From the NCBI GenBank assembly GCA_026713285.1, contig JAPOOT010000468.1, forward strand, positions 1-10,353: 10,353 nt of DNA, in the 5' to 3' direction. This DNA comes from Gemmatimonadota bacterium (GTDB lineage Bacteria; JAAXHH01). A program made the position numbers and the translations under genes. This document shows, one piece after another, positions 1 through 7,084 of the stretch. Each line of letters starts with the position of its first letter. Positions within the stretch are counted from its first letter, which is position 1. The notes below the pieces were generated by a model, which was not told the DNA's origin, made no database searches, and saw only the letters and a program-made list of their open reading frames with translations.

Positions 1-2
1 CA

Positions 3-278
3 CTAGTACCAGCGATAGTAATAGGTGGCGAAACCGATACCGAGGATGCTGATTACGTTCACTTTCAGCGTGAAACCGAACGTGATGGAGAATATCACAA
101 AGGGCAGCGTGGCCGGGGGGAAGGTATAAATGAAGGCTTCCAGGAAGAACTTTTCCACCATGCTGCCGGGCATGAAATACTCAAGCAGCAGTCCGATCAG
201 TTCGCCGAGCAGTCCGCCGAGGATGGCCCCCACCAGGATATAAAGCGCCAGTTTAGCGATCTTCTTCGATTGCGCCAT
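3..278 (-). CDS. DUF4321 family small membrane protein
   Basis: A 91-residue, very hydrophobic protein of unknown function. Residues about 9-32 form a Gly/Leu-rich membrane segment (VGAILGGLLGELIGLLL), followed by a short polar loop and further hydrophobic stretches at about 48-68 and 72-88. The C-terminal pattern ITFGFTLKVNVISILGIGFA matches, from memory, the conserved end of DUF4321 proteins (a Phe-Gly-x-x-x-Lys-x-Asn block then a last helix), and the length fits that family. The ATG at 276-278 is preceded by a GGGGAG ribosome binding site at 287-292, eight bases upstream, which supports the start. It is the last visible gene of the htrA-psd-pssA operon, 117 bases after pssA, so a role at the inner membrane is plausible. 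No catalytic motif is visible, and no function should be inferred beyond membrane location. Confidence 0.78.
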   Translation of the reverse strand: MAQSKKIAKLALYILVGAILGGLLGELIGLLLEYFMPGSMVEKFFLEAFIYTFPPATLPFVIFSITFGFTLKVNVISILGIGFATYYYRWY

Positions 279-395
279 TAAAGGGTCTCCCCGGGTAGTG
301 ATTGGTTTACTGCGCGTGCGTCGGTCAACTGGCCTCCCGGAAGGCTGGCGCGTGCGGACATATCGGGTATTTCCATCCCACTTCCGCGGTCTCCT

Positions 396-1154
396 TTATT
401 CTTCCACGGACAGCGCGACGTCTTCGTCGTGGCGGACCATGTGCAAGCCCCAGGCCGCGATGCCGGAAAGTATATACAGCAGCACGATGGGGAAGATCGT
501 GAGTTTCGGATCCCAGACCAGGGCCACCAGGGCCAGGGCGATGACACTCAGCTTAAGGATGGACCACTTGCTCTTGAACGCGAGCGACGGCAGGGTGCGG
601 TAGGACAGGGGGCTGATCATGAGGATGGACAGCACGAGCATGAATCCCATGAACGGGCCTTCCAGGTGCAGTTCCTCCCATCGGTCCCAGCAGAAGATGA
701 CGTACGACGCCACGGCGATGGCCGCCACGGGTATCGGCAGTCCCATGAAATTGTCCTTCTCCTCGTTGATCCGCTCCACGCGGCGGAGGGTCATCACGTT
801 GTACCGGGCCAGCCGGATGGCGCCGCACATAAGGAAAAGGAGGCAGAGCACCCAGGTGATTTCGCCGAAGGGCTTCAGGGTATATACGAGTACTATCGGC
901 GCCACGCCGAAGGAGATCACGTCCGCCAGGGAATCGAGTTCGATGCCGAACCGGGTCGCCCCCTGGCTGAAGCGCGCGACCTTGCCGTCGATACTATCCA
1001 GTAGCGCGGCGGCCATGATGAGCCAGGGCGCGCGTCCGGGGTCGCCGGTCAGGGCGTTGAACCCGTCTATACAGTAGAAGATGGCGGAAACCCCGCAGAA
1101 GATGCTGCCGAGCGTGAACACGTTCGGTAACGCGACGCGCATCCAGGTTTTCAT
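396..1154 (-). CDS. pssA: CDP-diacylglycerol-serine O-phosphatidyltransferase
   Basis: This integral membrane enzyme condenses CDP-diacylglycerol with L-serine to give phosphatidylserine and CMP, the committed step toward phosphatidylethanolamine. The complete CDP-alcohol phosphatidyltransferase motif DG(x)2AR(x)8G(x)3D(x)3D is present, with D56, G57, A60, R61, G70, D74 and D78; the aspartates bind the catalytic metal ions. The start MKTWMRVALPNVFTLGSIFCG is typical of the Bacillus-like (type II) subfamily, and several further hydrophobic helices follow through residue about 238, ending in a short acidic tail. The length of 252 residues is normal. The ATG overlaps the psd stop as ATGA (1151-1154), and a GGGAG ribosome binding site lies inside the psd end at 1162-1166, so the two genes are translationally coupled. 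The adjacent decarboxylase supports serine, rather than glycerol phosphate or inositol, as the acceptor. Confidence 0.95.
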   Translation of the reverse strand: MKTWMRVALPNVFTLGSIFCGVSAIFYCIDGFNALTGDPGRAPWLIMAAALLDSIDGKVARFSQGATRFGIELDSLADVISFGVAPIVLVYTLKPFGEITWVLCLLFLMCGAIRLARYNVMTLRRVERINEEKDNFMGLPIPVAAIAVASYVIFCWDRWEELHLEGPFMGFMLVLSILMISPLSYRTLPSLAFKSKWSILKLSVIALALVALVWDPKLTIFPIVLLYILSGIAAWGLHMVRHDEDVALSVEE

Positions 1155-1792
1155 TTCAGTACTCCCAGTATCGTTTCGCCGCCCCGGACCCGGTCCCCGT
1201 TCTTAACCCGGATTTCGGCGCCGGCCGGCACGATGACGTCTATTCTCGATCCGAAGCGTATCAGGCCGAAACGGTCGCCGATACGCACCTCGTCGCCCTC
1301 GTTGACGTTGCAGACGATCCGCCGGGCAACGAAACCGACGATCTGCTTGATCATAACGCGGCCCTTGTCTCCTTCGATGCCCAGGACCATCTGGGCGTTG
1401 TCACCCGAGGCCTCGTCCTTGAACGCGAGCTTGAATTCTCCTTCGATCCGACGGCGCAATTTGACCACGCCGGTGATGGGAATCCGGTTGACGTGCACGT
1501 TCGCGATGGACAGGAACACGCTGATCTGCGTGGCCGGTCCGCCGATGAAGGCGTCGTTTTCGATCTCCTCGACTGTTACCACCTTGCCGTCGCCGCCGGA
1601 GATCACCAGGCCTTCGCCCGGGGGAACCCGTCTGGCCGGATCCCGGAAGAAGAAACCGACGAACAGGGCCAGGCCTCCGAACACCGACGCCAGTATGATC
1701 CAGATTGCTCCGGGGGCCAGATATCCGATCGCCAGACTGCCCGTCGCGAGTGCGGCCAGTGGTATGACCATGACCCAACCGTCGCGTACCAT
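1151..1792 (-). CDS. psd: Phosphatidylserine decarboxylase, short (PSD-A) type
   Basis: It decarboxylates phosphatidylserine to phosphatidylethanolamine at the inner membrane. The 213-residue length and one or two N-terminal hydrophobic helices (about 8-48) fit the short PSD-A class rather than the roughly 320-residue E. coli form. Visible landmarks are FFRDPARRVP (48-57), the GGDGKVV block with the conserved Asp68, NVHVNR with His100, ARRIVC (156-161) and RFGSRID (179-185). By family knowledge the proenzyme self-cleaves between Gly181 and Ser182, and Ser182 becomes the pyruvoyl cofactor, leaving an alpha chain of about 32 residues. Asp68 and His100 match residues implicated in self-processing. 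The ATG at 1790-1792 follows an AAGGAAAAGG-like ribosome binding site. The gene starts 71 bases after the protease gene, with no convincing terminator between, and overlaps pssA by four bases. Confidence 0.95.
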   Translation of the reverse strand: MVRDGWVMVIPLAALATGSLAIGYLAPGAIWIILASVFGGLALFVGFFFRDPARRVPPGEGLVISGGDGKVVTVEEIENDAFIGGPATQISVFLSIANVHVNRIPITGVVKLRRRIEGEFKLAFKDEASGDNAQMVLGIEGDKGRVMIKQIVGFVARRIVCNVNEGDEVRIGDRFGLIRFGSRIDVIVPAGAEIRVKNGDRVRGGETILGVLK

Positions 1793-1863
1793 GCCTTTTC
1801 CTTGCTATCCGATTCCCGGCCGAATGTCCGCGGTCCCGGTGTTTGCCGTACCGTCCCCGCGCA

Positions 1864-3215
1864 TCACAACTCGGCGATATGCAGGACCAGGGGTATCAGG
1901 CGCCCCTCCCGCTCGACTTCCAGCTCGATGGAATCGCCCACCAGGCTGCCGTACAGGGCTTCCCGCGCGTCGGGATAGCTGGTGATCACTTCTCCGTTGA
2001 TTTTCCGTATGACGTCCATGACCATGATGCCGGCCAGGTCCGCCGGGCTGTTCGGGTCGATTTCATTCACCAATACGCCCAGGCGGTTGACAATGTCCAG
2101 CTCCTGCGCCACGTATTCCGTGATGTCGATCACCGAGAGCCCCGTCCATCCACGTCTCGGTCCGCCATACTGTATCAGTTCGTCCGCAACGCGCCGAACC
2201 CGTTCGATGGGTATGGCGAAACCCACGCCCTCCGAGCCGCCGCTTTCGGAGAGGATGAACGTATTGATACCGATGACCTCGCCGAAGGCGTTGACCAGGG
2301 GACCGCCGCTGTTGCCCGGATTGATGGTCGCGTCCGTCTGGATCATGTCCCGGTAGACCGTCCTGGATCCCTGCTGCCTGCGGAAGTTCCGTCCCAGGGC
2401 GCTGACCACTCCAACAGCCACGGCCGGCTGGGCGTCCTCGATGGCCAGGCCCAGCGGATTGCCGATGGTTATGGCCCACTCGCCGGTCATGATGTCGTCC
2501 GACCGGCCCAGCGCCGCCACGGGGAGGTCTTCGCCTTCCACGTGTAGCACGGCCAGATCCGTCATGACGTCCACGCCGACCAGGGTGCAGGACAGGCTGC
2601 GTCCGTCGGTCAGGACAGCCTGTATTCGCCGCGCTGTGTAGTCTCCCAGTTGCACCACGTGGGCATTGGTGACGATGTAACCCGCGTCGTCGATAATTAC
2701 GCCCGACCCCGTGTTCGGCTCCTCGCGGGTATAAAGCCGCGGCACCACGAAATGACCGAAGAAGGGGTCGTCGGACATGGGGGAGAATCCGCGCCGCTGC
2801 ATCTGGAAAATCGCAACGATGCTCACGACGGCGGGACCCGCCCGCTCCACCGCGGTCACGATGGACGTGCGTCGGGACGTGCTGATCGATTCGTTGGCTT
2901 CGATCAGACCTGCCGGCAATCGGCCGGATTCCACACGGCCATACGCGTCTTCACCCACCCCGGGCGCTCCGGCAGCGCCACTGCGCCCTGTCGACCCTGC
3001 CGATTCGGACGGTTCCGGGTTTCCCGGCGTGGAAGTCAGGGCCCGGGCAGCATTCCCGGTCCCCCGCCGAGCGTGCTCAGCGCTTCGGGATAGGCCACGA
3101 CCAGGAAAACGATGCCCACAAGCGCGCCTATGAAGGCCGCCAGAATATACCACACGGCCATCGGGGATCGCCTGGCCTTCGGGTAGCCCGTCTGGCGTTC
3201 TTCCGTGTTCCGCAT
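1864..3215 (-). CDS. htrA: HtrA/DegS-like membrane-anchored serine protease with PDZ domain; frame break near N-terminus
   Basis: A trypsin-fold envelope protease or chaperone. The protease/PDZ part lies in a frame open from 3243 to 1864 (459 codons). Numbered in that frame, the catalytic triad is His195 (TNAHVV), Asp229 (DVMTDLAVL) and Ser312 (NPGNSGGPL), at 2659-2661, 2557-2559 and 2308-2310. The chymotrypsin-like domain spans about 125-352 and a single PDZ domain about 365-457, the DegS layout. The first ~70 residues of that frame look non-coding. One frame away, ATG 3213-3215 begins a 59-residue segment with a clear membrane anchor (residues 20-42) that stops at 3036-3038. I infer that the native protein starts at 3215 and that one base is missing, or a shift occurs, between about 3090 and 3036. 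The break may be an assembly error or a real mutation. If real, the protease would lack its anchor. Catalytic residues are intact, so family assignment is secure even though the 5' structure is not. Confidence 0.9.
3036..3215 (-). other. Out-of-frame N-terminal anchor segment of the HtrA-like protease
   Basis: Translating from the ATG at 3213-3215 gives MRNTEERQTGYPKARR, then a hydrophobic helix (WYILAAFIGALVGIVFLVV, within residues 20-42, at about 3090-3158), then AYPEALSTLGGGPGMLPGP and a TGA at 3036-3038. This is the standard N-in signal-anchor plan: a basic N-terminus, about 21 apolar residues, then a Pro/Gly/Ser linker. Third codon positions are strongly G/C, as in neighbouring genes. 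The protease frame differs by one, and reading must move back one base to join it. An extra C in the run just before the TGA would give a linker reading PGPLTSTPGNPEP, which is natural. The G5 run at about 3060-3065 is another candidate site. Confidence 0.75.
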
Positions 3216-3361
3216 CGATCGGCACCGGGCATCCGTACCGCAACCTTGCAGAATCTGAACAACGCTGATTTCAGTTCGGAAATGCCGGGAAAAGTCCTGC
3301 GCTTGAATGACCCGGAAACACCATGTCCCAACGGTTCTCCGGCTCCCAAAACAGATACCTC

Positions 3362-3390
3362 ATTATATGCGCGGAGGGGCTTCCAGTCAA
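3362..3390 (-). promoter_or_regulatory. Near-consensus sigma70 promoter for the htrA-psd-pssA operon
   Basis: On the minus strand there is TTGACT at 3390-3385 (5 of 6 to TTGACA), a spacer of exactly 17 bases, and TATAAT at 3367-3362 (6 of 6). Transcription should begin near 3355, giving a leader of about 140 nt before the ATG at 3213-3215. It is the best promoter match I found in the divergent intergenic region, and it points the right way for the protease operon. Confidence 0.75.
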
Positions 3391-3480
3391 TACCTTTTTC
3401 CGGGGACCGGAGCGCCGCCGCGCCCATGGTGCGCGGGAACCTCGCCGGGCGGTCCAGGTTGGCTTTCCTGCAAGAGCCAC

Positions 3481-3600
3481 TATATCAAAATCTGTGATTT
3501 AACAAGGATTTAACCTCAGAGAAACACTTGCGAAACAATAAGGTTGTATATTAGATTTCTGTGTTTGTTTCTGCGAATGCGTGCAAGAGGATGTGTAAAT
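3481..3600 (+). promoter_or_regulatory. Probable glnA promoter zone with paired GATTTAAC repeats
   Basis: An AT-rich stretch upstream of glnA contains a perfect direct repeat GATTTAAC at 3496-3503 and 3507-3514, offset by 11 bases (one helical turn), as expected for a regulator binding two adjacent half-sites on the same face. Downstream are TTGCGA (3528-3533) and TATATT (3547-3552), but their 13-base gap is too short for a standard sigma70 promoter; TTAGAT at 3551-3556 gives 17 bases with a poor -10. I therefore call the zone, not an exact promoter. Confidence 0.35.
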
Positions 3601-3622
3601 TACCGCGGCGATCCGGACTCCT

Positions 3623-3649
3623 GTAACCAGGCGGCCCGGTTACCCGGGC
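3623..3649 (+). promoter_or_regulatory. Mutually exclusive hairpins in the glnA leader
   Basis: GTAACC (3623-3628) can pair with GGTTAC (3638-3643), and GCCCGG (3634-3639) can pair with CCGGGC (3644-3649). The two six-base-pair stems share 3638-3643 and cannot coexist. No U-tract follows, so this is not a normal terminator. Any switch role is inference. Confidence 0.3.
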
Positions 3650-3688
3650 AACGATTCATGGAATATCCAACAGGGAGGAGCAATACTC

Positions 3689-5104
3689 GTGACCCCTAAT
3701 GAAGTCATCTCTTACGCAAAGGAAAATGGAGCGAAGATGGTCGACTTCCGGTTCATCGACGTGCCAGGAACGTGGCAGCACTTCTCGGCGCCCATCGAAA
3801 CGCTGGAAGAGGAGACTTTCGAAGAAGGCGTAGGTTTCGACGGTTCGAGCGTCCGTGGTTTCCAGACCATCGACAAGAGCGACATGATCCTGATCCCCGA
3901 TCCGCTGTCGGCCAAGATCGATCCCTTCATGGAAGCGAAAACGCTGATCCTGGTCTGCAACGTCAAGGACCCGGTGACGCTGGAAATGTACACGCGCGAC
4001 CCGCGTTACGTCGCCCAGAAGGCCGAGGCCTACATGCAGTCCGTGGGCATCGCCGACACGGCATACTTCGGACCGGAAGCCGAGTTCTACATCTTCGACG
4101 ACGTGCGGTTCGCCCAGAAGCCGAACGCCAGTTTCCACCGGGTGGATTCCAGCGAGGGATGGTGGAACACCGGACGGAACGAAGGACCGAACCTCGGCAA
4201 CAAGATACCTTACAAGCGTGGTTACTTCCCGGTGCCGCCGGTGGATACCCACCAGGACCTGCGCACCAACATGGTGCTGACGCTCCGGAGCATGGGCATC
4301 GAGTCGGAAGTCCACCACCACGAGGTGGGTACGGCGGGGCAGGCGGAGATCGACATCAAGTTCAACACGCTGCTGCGCATGTCCGACGACCTCCTCATGT
4401 ACAAGTACATCGTGAAGAACGTCGCCAAGCAGGCAGGCAAGACGGTGACCTTCATGCCGAAGCCCATCTTCGAGGACAACGGTTCGGGCATGCACGTGCA
4501 CCAGAGCCTGTGGAAAGACGGCCGGAACCTCTTCTTCGAGGCCGGCACGTACGCCGACCTGAGCGACATGGCCCGCCATTACATCGGCGGCCTGCTCAAG
4601 CATTGTTCATCGGTCCTGGCCTTCGCCGCGCCGACGACGAACTCCTACCGGAGGCTCGTCCCGGGTTATGAAGCGCCCATCAACCTGATCTATTCGCAGC
4701 GCAACAGAAGCGCCTGCGTGCGGATCCCCATGTATTCGAAGAGCGAGAAGGCCAAAAGGATCGAATTCCGTACGCCCGATCCGGGCGCAAATCCCTACCT
4801 GGCCTTCACCGCCATGATGATGGCCGGCCTGGACGGAATCGAGAACCGGATCGAGCCGCCGGAACCAATCGACCTCGATCTCTACGATCTCGAGCCGGAG
4901 CAGGCCGCGGAAGTGGCCCACACGCCGCAGGATCTGGGCGAGGCGCTGAACGCCCTGGAGGACGATCACGACTACCTCCTCAAGGGCGACGTGTTCACGC
5001 CGGACCTGATCGATACCTATATCGAGTACAAGCGGGAGAACGAGTTGGATCAGATCCGCCTGCGCCCGCACCCGTGGGAGTTCGGTCTCTACTACGACAT
5101 CTAG
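3689..5104 (+). CDS. glnA: Glutamine synthetase, type I (GSI-beta-like, adenylylatable)
   Basis: This enzyme makes glutamine from glutamate, ammonia and ATP in the cytoplasm, normally as a dodecamer, and is the central ammonia-assimilation step. All GSI landmarks are present: the N-terminal GFDGSSVRGF (49-58), the metal-binding FGPEAEFYIF (127-136), HHHEVGTAGQAEID (209-222), the ATP-site block KPIFEDNGSGMHVHQS (258-273), NRSACVRIP (339-347) and RIEFRTPDPGANPY (357-370). Tyr399 within LDLYDLEPEQ aligns with the adenylylated tyrosine of the E. coli enzyme (Tyr397), so activity is likely tuned by a GlnE-type enzyme. The 471-residue length is standard. The start is a GTG at 3689, chosen because a strong GGGAGGAG ribosome binding site sits eight bases before it. 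It is transcribed away from the htrA operon and ends in its own terminator, so the downstream glnE probably has separate transcription or depends on readthrough. Confidence 0.98.
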   Translation: MTPNEVISYAKENGAKMVDFRFIDVPGTWQHFSAPIETLEEETFEEGVGFDGSSVRGFQTIDKSDMILIPDPLSAKIDPFMEAKTLILVCNVKDPVTLEMYTRDPRYVAQKAEAYMQSVGIADTAYFGPEAEFYIFDDVRFAQKPNASFHRVDSSEGWWNTGRNEGPNLGNKIPYKRGYFPVPPVDTHQDLRTNMVLTLRSMGIESEVHHHEVGTAGQAEIDIKFNTLLRMSDDLLMYKYIVKNVAKQAGKTVTFMPKPIFEDNGSGMHVHQSLWKDGRNLFFEAGTYADLSDMARHYIGGLLKHCSSVLAFAAPTTNSYRRLVPGYEAPINLIYSQRNRSACVRIPMYSKSEKAKRIEFRTPDPGANPYLAFTAMMMAGLDGIENRIEPPEPIDLDLYDLEPEQAAEVAHTPQDLGEALNALEDDHDYLLKGDVFTPDLIDTYIEYKRENELDQIRLRPHPWEFGLYYDI

Positions 5105-5136
5105 GTCGTATGGGATCAGCGTTTCATCGCAGCACG

Positions 5137-5176
5137 CGCGCCTCCTCCGTTTCGACGCGGGGAGGCGCGGTCTTTT
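5137..5176 (+). terminator. Intrinsic terminator after glnA
   Basis: A perfect nine-base-pair stem, CGCGCCTCC (5137-5145) with GGAGGCGCG (5161-5169), is extended inward by a G-U and a C-G pair and followed by TCTTTTTCT (5171-5179). It begins 32 bases past the glnA stop. Confidence 0.9.
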
Positions 5177-5192
5177 TCTGCCGGATCGGAGC

Positions 5193-5318
5193 GCATCATG
5201 TTAACGCACGTCGCGATGCATCATTTTAAGGCATATCCTGCCGGCAATGTCCGGCTCGGCTTCGCCCGTCGGACGAGGGAAATTAAGTTCACACGCATCG
5301 CGGTGCATCCCGTTTTGA
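5193..5318 (+). repeat. Degenerate GCATCA-TTTTAA repeats and hairpin upstream of glnE
   Basis: GCATCATGTTAA (5193-5204) and GCATCATTTTAA (5218-5229) match at 11 of 12 positions, 25 bases apart. A looser third copy, GCATCCCGTTTTGA, lies at 5305-5318. Separately, TCGCGATGCATC (5211-5222) recurs as TCGCGGTGCATC (5298-5309). Between them, GTCCGGC (5249-5255) can pair with GTCGGAC (5268-5274). This non-coding gap (5180-5378) shows no clear promoter, so these could be regulator sites or chance. Confidence 0.3.
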
Positions 5319-5378
5319 CGCAACGCGTCCAGGAACCACTGCAGACAACACACAGGTGAATTCAAACAGCCAACGCCC

Positions 5379-6950
5379 ATGACGACTATCAATTTCGATC
5401 GCGACGCACTTGCGTCGACTATGCCGGACGCGGTGTCCGACCATTTGCGGTCCACCGGATTCGGCGACCCGGCCGACGCCTGGCGCGTGCTGGGACAGGT
5501 AGACCGACGCCTGGCCCCGCTTGCGCTTCCGGGTAATCCCTTCCCTGAGTTGATCGAAGCGGCGGGTACCTCCCTGCAACCCGACCGGGCCCTCATCAGC
5601 CTGCACACGCTCTTTACTCGGTGCGGTGACGACCATATCCCGGGCCTGCTGGACCTGTTGGCCATCCCGTCGGAATCCCGGGACGCCCTGCTCACGATCC
5701 TCTCGTGCAGCCCGTACCTCAGTAACGTGCTCATCCAGGACGCGAGGTTCCTGCTCGACACCTTCGCCGGTAATTCGTGGCGCTCGTTGCAGTCCGCGGA
5801 GGAGCAGCAAGCAGAAATGACGGAGATGCTGCAGGGCGTGGCATCACCGGACGAGGCCATGAAACCCCTCCGCACGTTCAAGAAACGGACCTACCTGCGC
5901 ATAGCCGTGTGCGACCTGATGAAGCAGTCCGGAACGCCGGCGGTCCTGGAACGGCTCACGGACGTGGCCGACATCTGTCTCCAGGCGGCCCACGACGTGT
6001 GCGGCATGAAACTGGAGGCGCGGCACGGACGGCCGATGCTCGATGGATCACGCCCGAGCGGATTCGCCGTCATCGGCATGGGCAAGCTCGGCGGCAGGGA
6101 CCTCAACTTCAGTTCGGATATCGACCTGCTGTACGTCTACGACGCCACGGACGGCCGTACAGATAAGGACGGAACATCCACCTACGAGTACTATCCGAAA
6201 CTCGCCCGGGCCATCACCGACCTCATCGGCCGGCTCACGCCGGACGGGCAGGTGTTCCGCGTCGACCTGCGCCTGCGTCCGGAGGGACGGGCCGGCGATA
6301 TCGCCAACTCGATCGAGGGCTACCGCTGGCACTATGAGATCCAGGGACAGGCCTGGCAGCGTCAGGCGCTCCTGAAGGCACGGTGTTCGGCGGGGAGCAG
6401 GGAGGTGGGCGACCGGTTCCTCGAAACGATCCAGCCCTTCGTGTTCTACCCCGCCCTCGACCAACCGCTGATCCTTGAAGATATCAATCACATGCGGGAA
6501 CGGATCGCGAAGGCGCTGATCGAACGGGGCAGCGGCGATTACCACGTCAAGCTGGGTAAGGGGGGCATCCGTGAGATCGAGTTCATCGCCCAGGGATTCC
6601 AACTCGTCTACGGCGGATCCCAGAGTTGGCCCTGGGAACGCGGAACCCGCAGGATGCTGGCCTCGCTGGCGGAAAAGGGTTACCTGTCCGATGACGAGGC
6701 ATCCGACCTGGACGACGCCTACCTCTTCCTTCGGGACCTGGAAAACCGCATCCAGATGACTTCGGGCCACCAGACCCACGAAATCCCCAGGGACCGCGGC
6801 GCCCAGGCCGTCCTGGCCGGCATGATGGGCCTGTCCGGGGTTTCCCTCGAAGCCCGGGAAGCTGCGCCGGACAGGATGCTGTCGGCCTACGCGAAACATA
6901 CCGCCCGCGTCCACCAGATCTACGACCGGGTCTTCCACTCGGCGATGTAA
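5379..6950 (+). CDS. glnE: Half-length GlnE: adenylyl-removase-like nucleotidyltransferase domain only
   Basis: In other bacteria GlnE (about 900-1000 residues) has an N-terminal half that removes AMP from GlnA and a C-terminal half that adds it. This protein has 523 residues and one nucleotidyltransferase domain. Its motifs follow the N-terminal (removase) half: GMGKLGGRDLNFSSDIDLLY (233-252, metal-binding D247 and D249), FRVDLRLRPEG (293-303, D296), IQPFVFYPALD (351-361), LGKGGIREIEFIAQGFQLVYGG (from 392) and AYLFLRDLENRIQ (447-459), then a helical end resembling the linker region. The adenylyltransferase half is absent, and a terminator follows the stop within 50 bases, so no remnant can be hidden downstream. 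ATG 5379 lacks a good ribosome binding site, so the start is less certain. Its place directly after glnA with Tyr399 intact implies that GlnA is its substrate. Direction of its activity, removal or addition of AMP, cannot be read from sequence. Confidence 0.9.
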   Translation: MTTINFDRDALASTMPDAVSDHLRSTGFGDPADAWRVLGQVDRRLAPLALPGNPFPELIEAAGTSLQPDRALISLHTLFTRCGDDHIPGLLDLLAIPSESRDALLTILSCSPYLSNVLIQDARFLLDTFAGNSWRSLQSAEEQQAEMTEMLQGVASPDEAMKPLRTFKKRTYLRIAVCDLMKQSGTPAVLERLTDVADICLQAAHDVCGMKLEARHGRPMLDGSRPSGFAVIGMGKLGGRDLNFSSDIDLLYVYDATDGRTDKDGTSTYEYYPKLARAITDLIGRLTPDGQVFRVDLRLRPEGRAGDIANSIEGYRWHYEIQGQAWQRQALLKARCSAGSREVGDRFLETIQPFVFYPALDQPLILEDINHMRERIAKALIERGSGDYHVKLGKGGIREIEFIAQGFQLVYGGSQSWPWERGTRRMLASLAEKGYLSDDEASDLDDAYLFLRDLENRIQMTSGHQTHEIPRDRGAQAVLAGMMGLSGVSLEAREAAPDRMLSAYAKHTARVHQIYDRVFHSAM

Positions 6951-6992
6951 AATCAGAGGGGTATTTAATAATCGGCAATGAAAAACAAAAAC

Positions 6993-7033
6993 GCCCGGCC
7001 CTGGATTAAACCGCTCCAGGACCGGGCTTTTTT
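6993..7033. terminator. Bidirectional intrinsic terminator between glnE and the RND operon
   Basis: The stem is GCCCGGCCCTGG (6993-7004) with CCAGGACCGGGC (7016-7027), twelve positions with one C-A mismatch. It is followed by T6 (7028-7033) on the plus strand and preceded by A-rich sequence (about 6980-6991), which gives a U-tract on the minus strand. It suits two convergent transcription units. Confidence 0.85.
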
Positions 7034-7084
7034 CTGTATTGAACAACACATCCTTCGTCACGCGCTGACGTTCAGGACAAGTAT

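Larger units (their letters stand above)
3216..3688. other. Divergent intergenic control region between htrA operon and glnA
   Basis: These 473 bases hold no gene I can support; the short open frames on both strands have no family resemblance. The left part (3216-3355) is the htrA leader and 3362-3390 is its promoter. The block at about 3480-3600 is clearly richer in A/T than its surroundings and is the likely glnA promoter zone. The stretch 3601-3688 is a GC-rich glnA leader with hairpin potential, ending in the glnA ribosome binding site GGGAGGAG (3673-3680). Confidence 0.7.

Noticed and set aside
3036..3110. Programmed -1 ribosomal frameshift in htrA
   Set aside because: No X-XXY-YYZ slippery heptamer is correctly phased: the GGC-GGG-GGA and GGG-CCC-TGA contexts do not allow clean re-pairing. 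A missing base is the simpler reading, though recoding is not excluded.
3128..3427. 99-codon minus-strand frame over the htrA promoter and leader
   Set aside because: It covers the sigma70 promoter at 3362-3390 and overlaps the anchor segment out of frame; its composition looks random.
3460..3472. Possible sigma54 promoter (TGGC...TGCA) upstream of glnA
   Set aside because: Only seven bases separate the GG and GC elements; sigma54 promoters need ten.
3656..4603. Long open frame antisense to glnA (315 codons, minus strand)
   Set aside because: It mirrors the codon bias of glnA, has no recognisable domain (His/Val/Arg-rich composition), and lies fully opposite a certain gene.
5249..5274. Hairpin upstream of glnE as a second terminator
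   Set aside because: The GTCCGGC/GTCGGAC stem is followed by GAGGGAAA, not a U-tract, and a strong glnA terminator already lies at 5137-5176.
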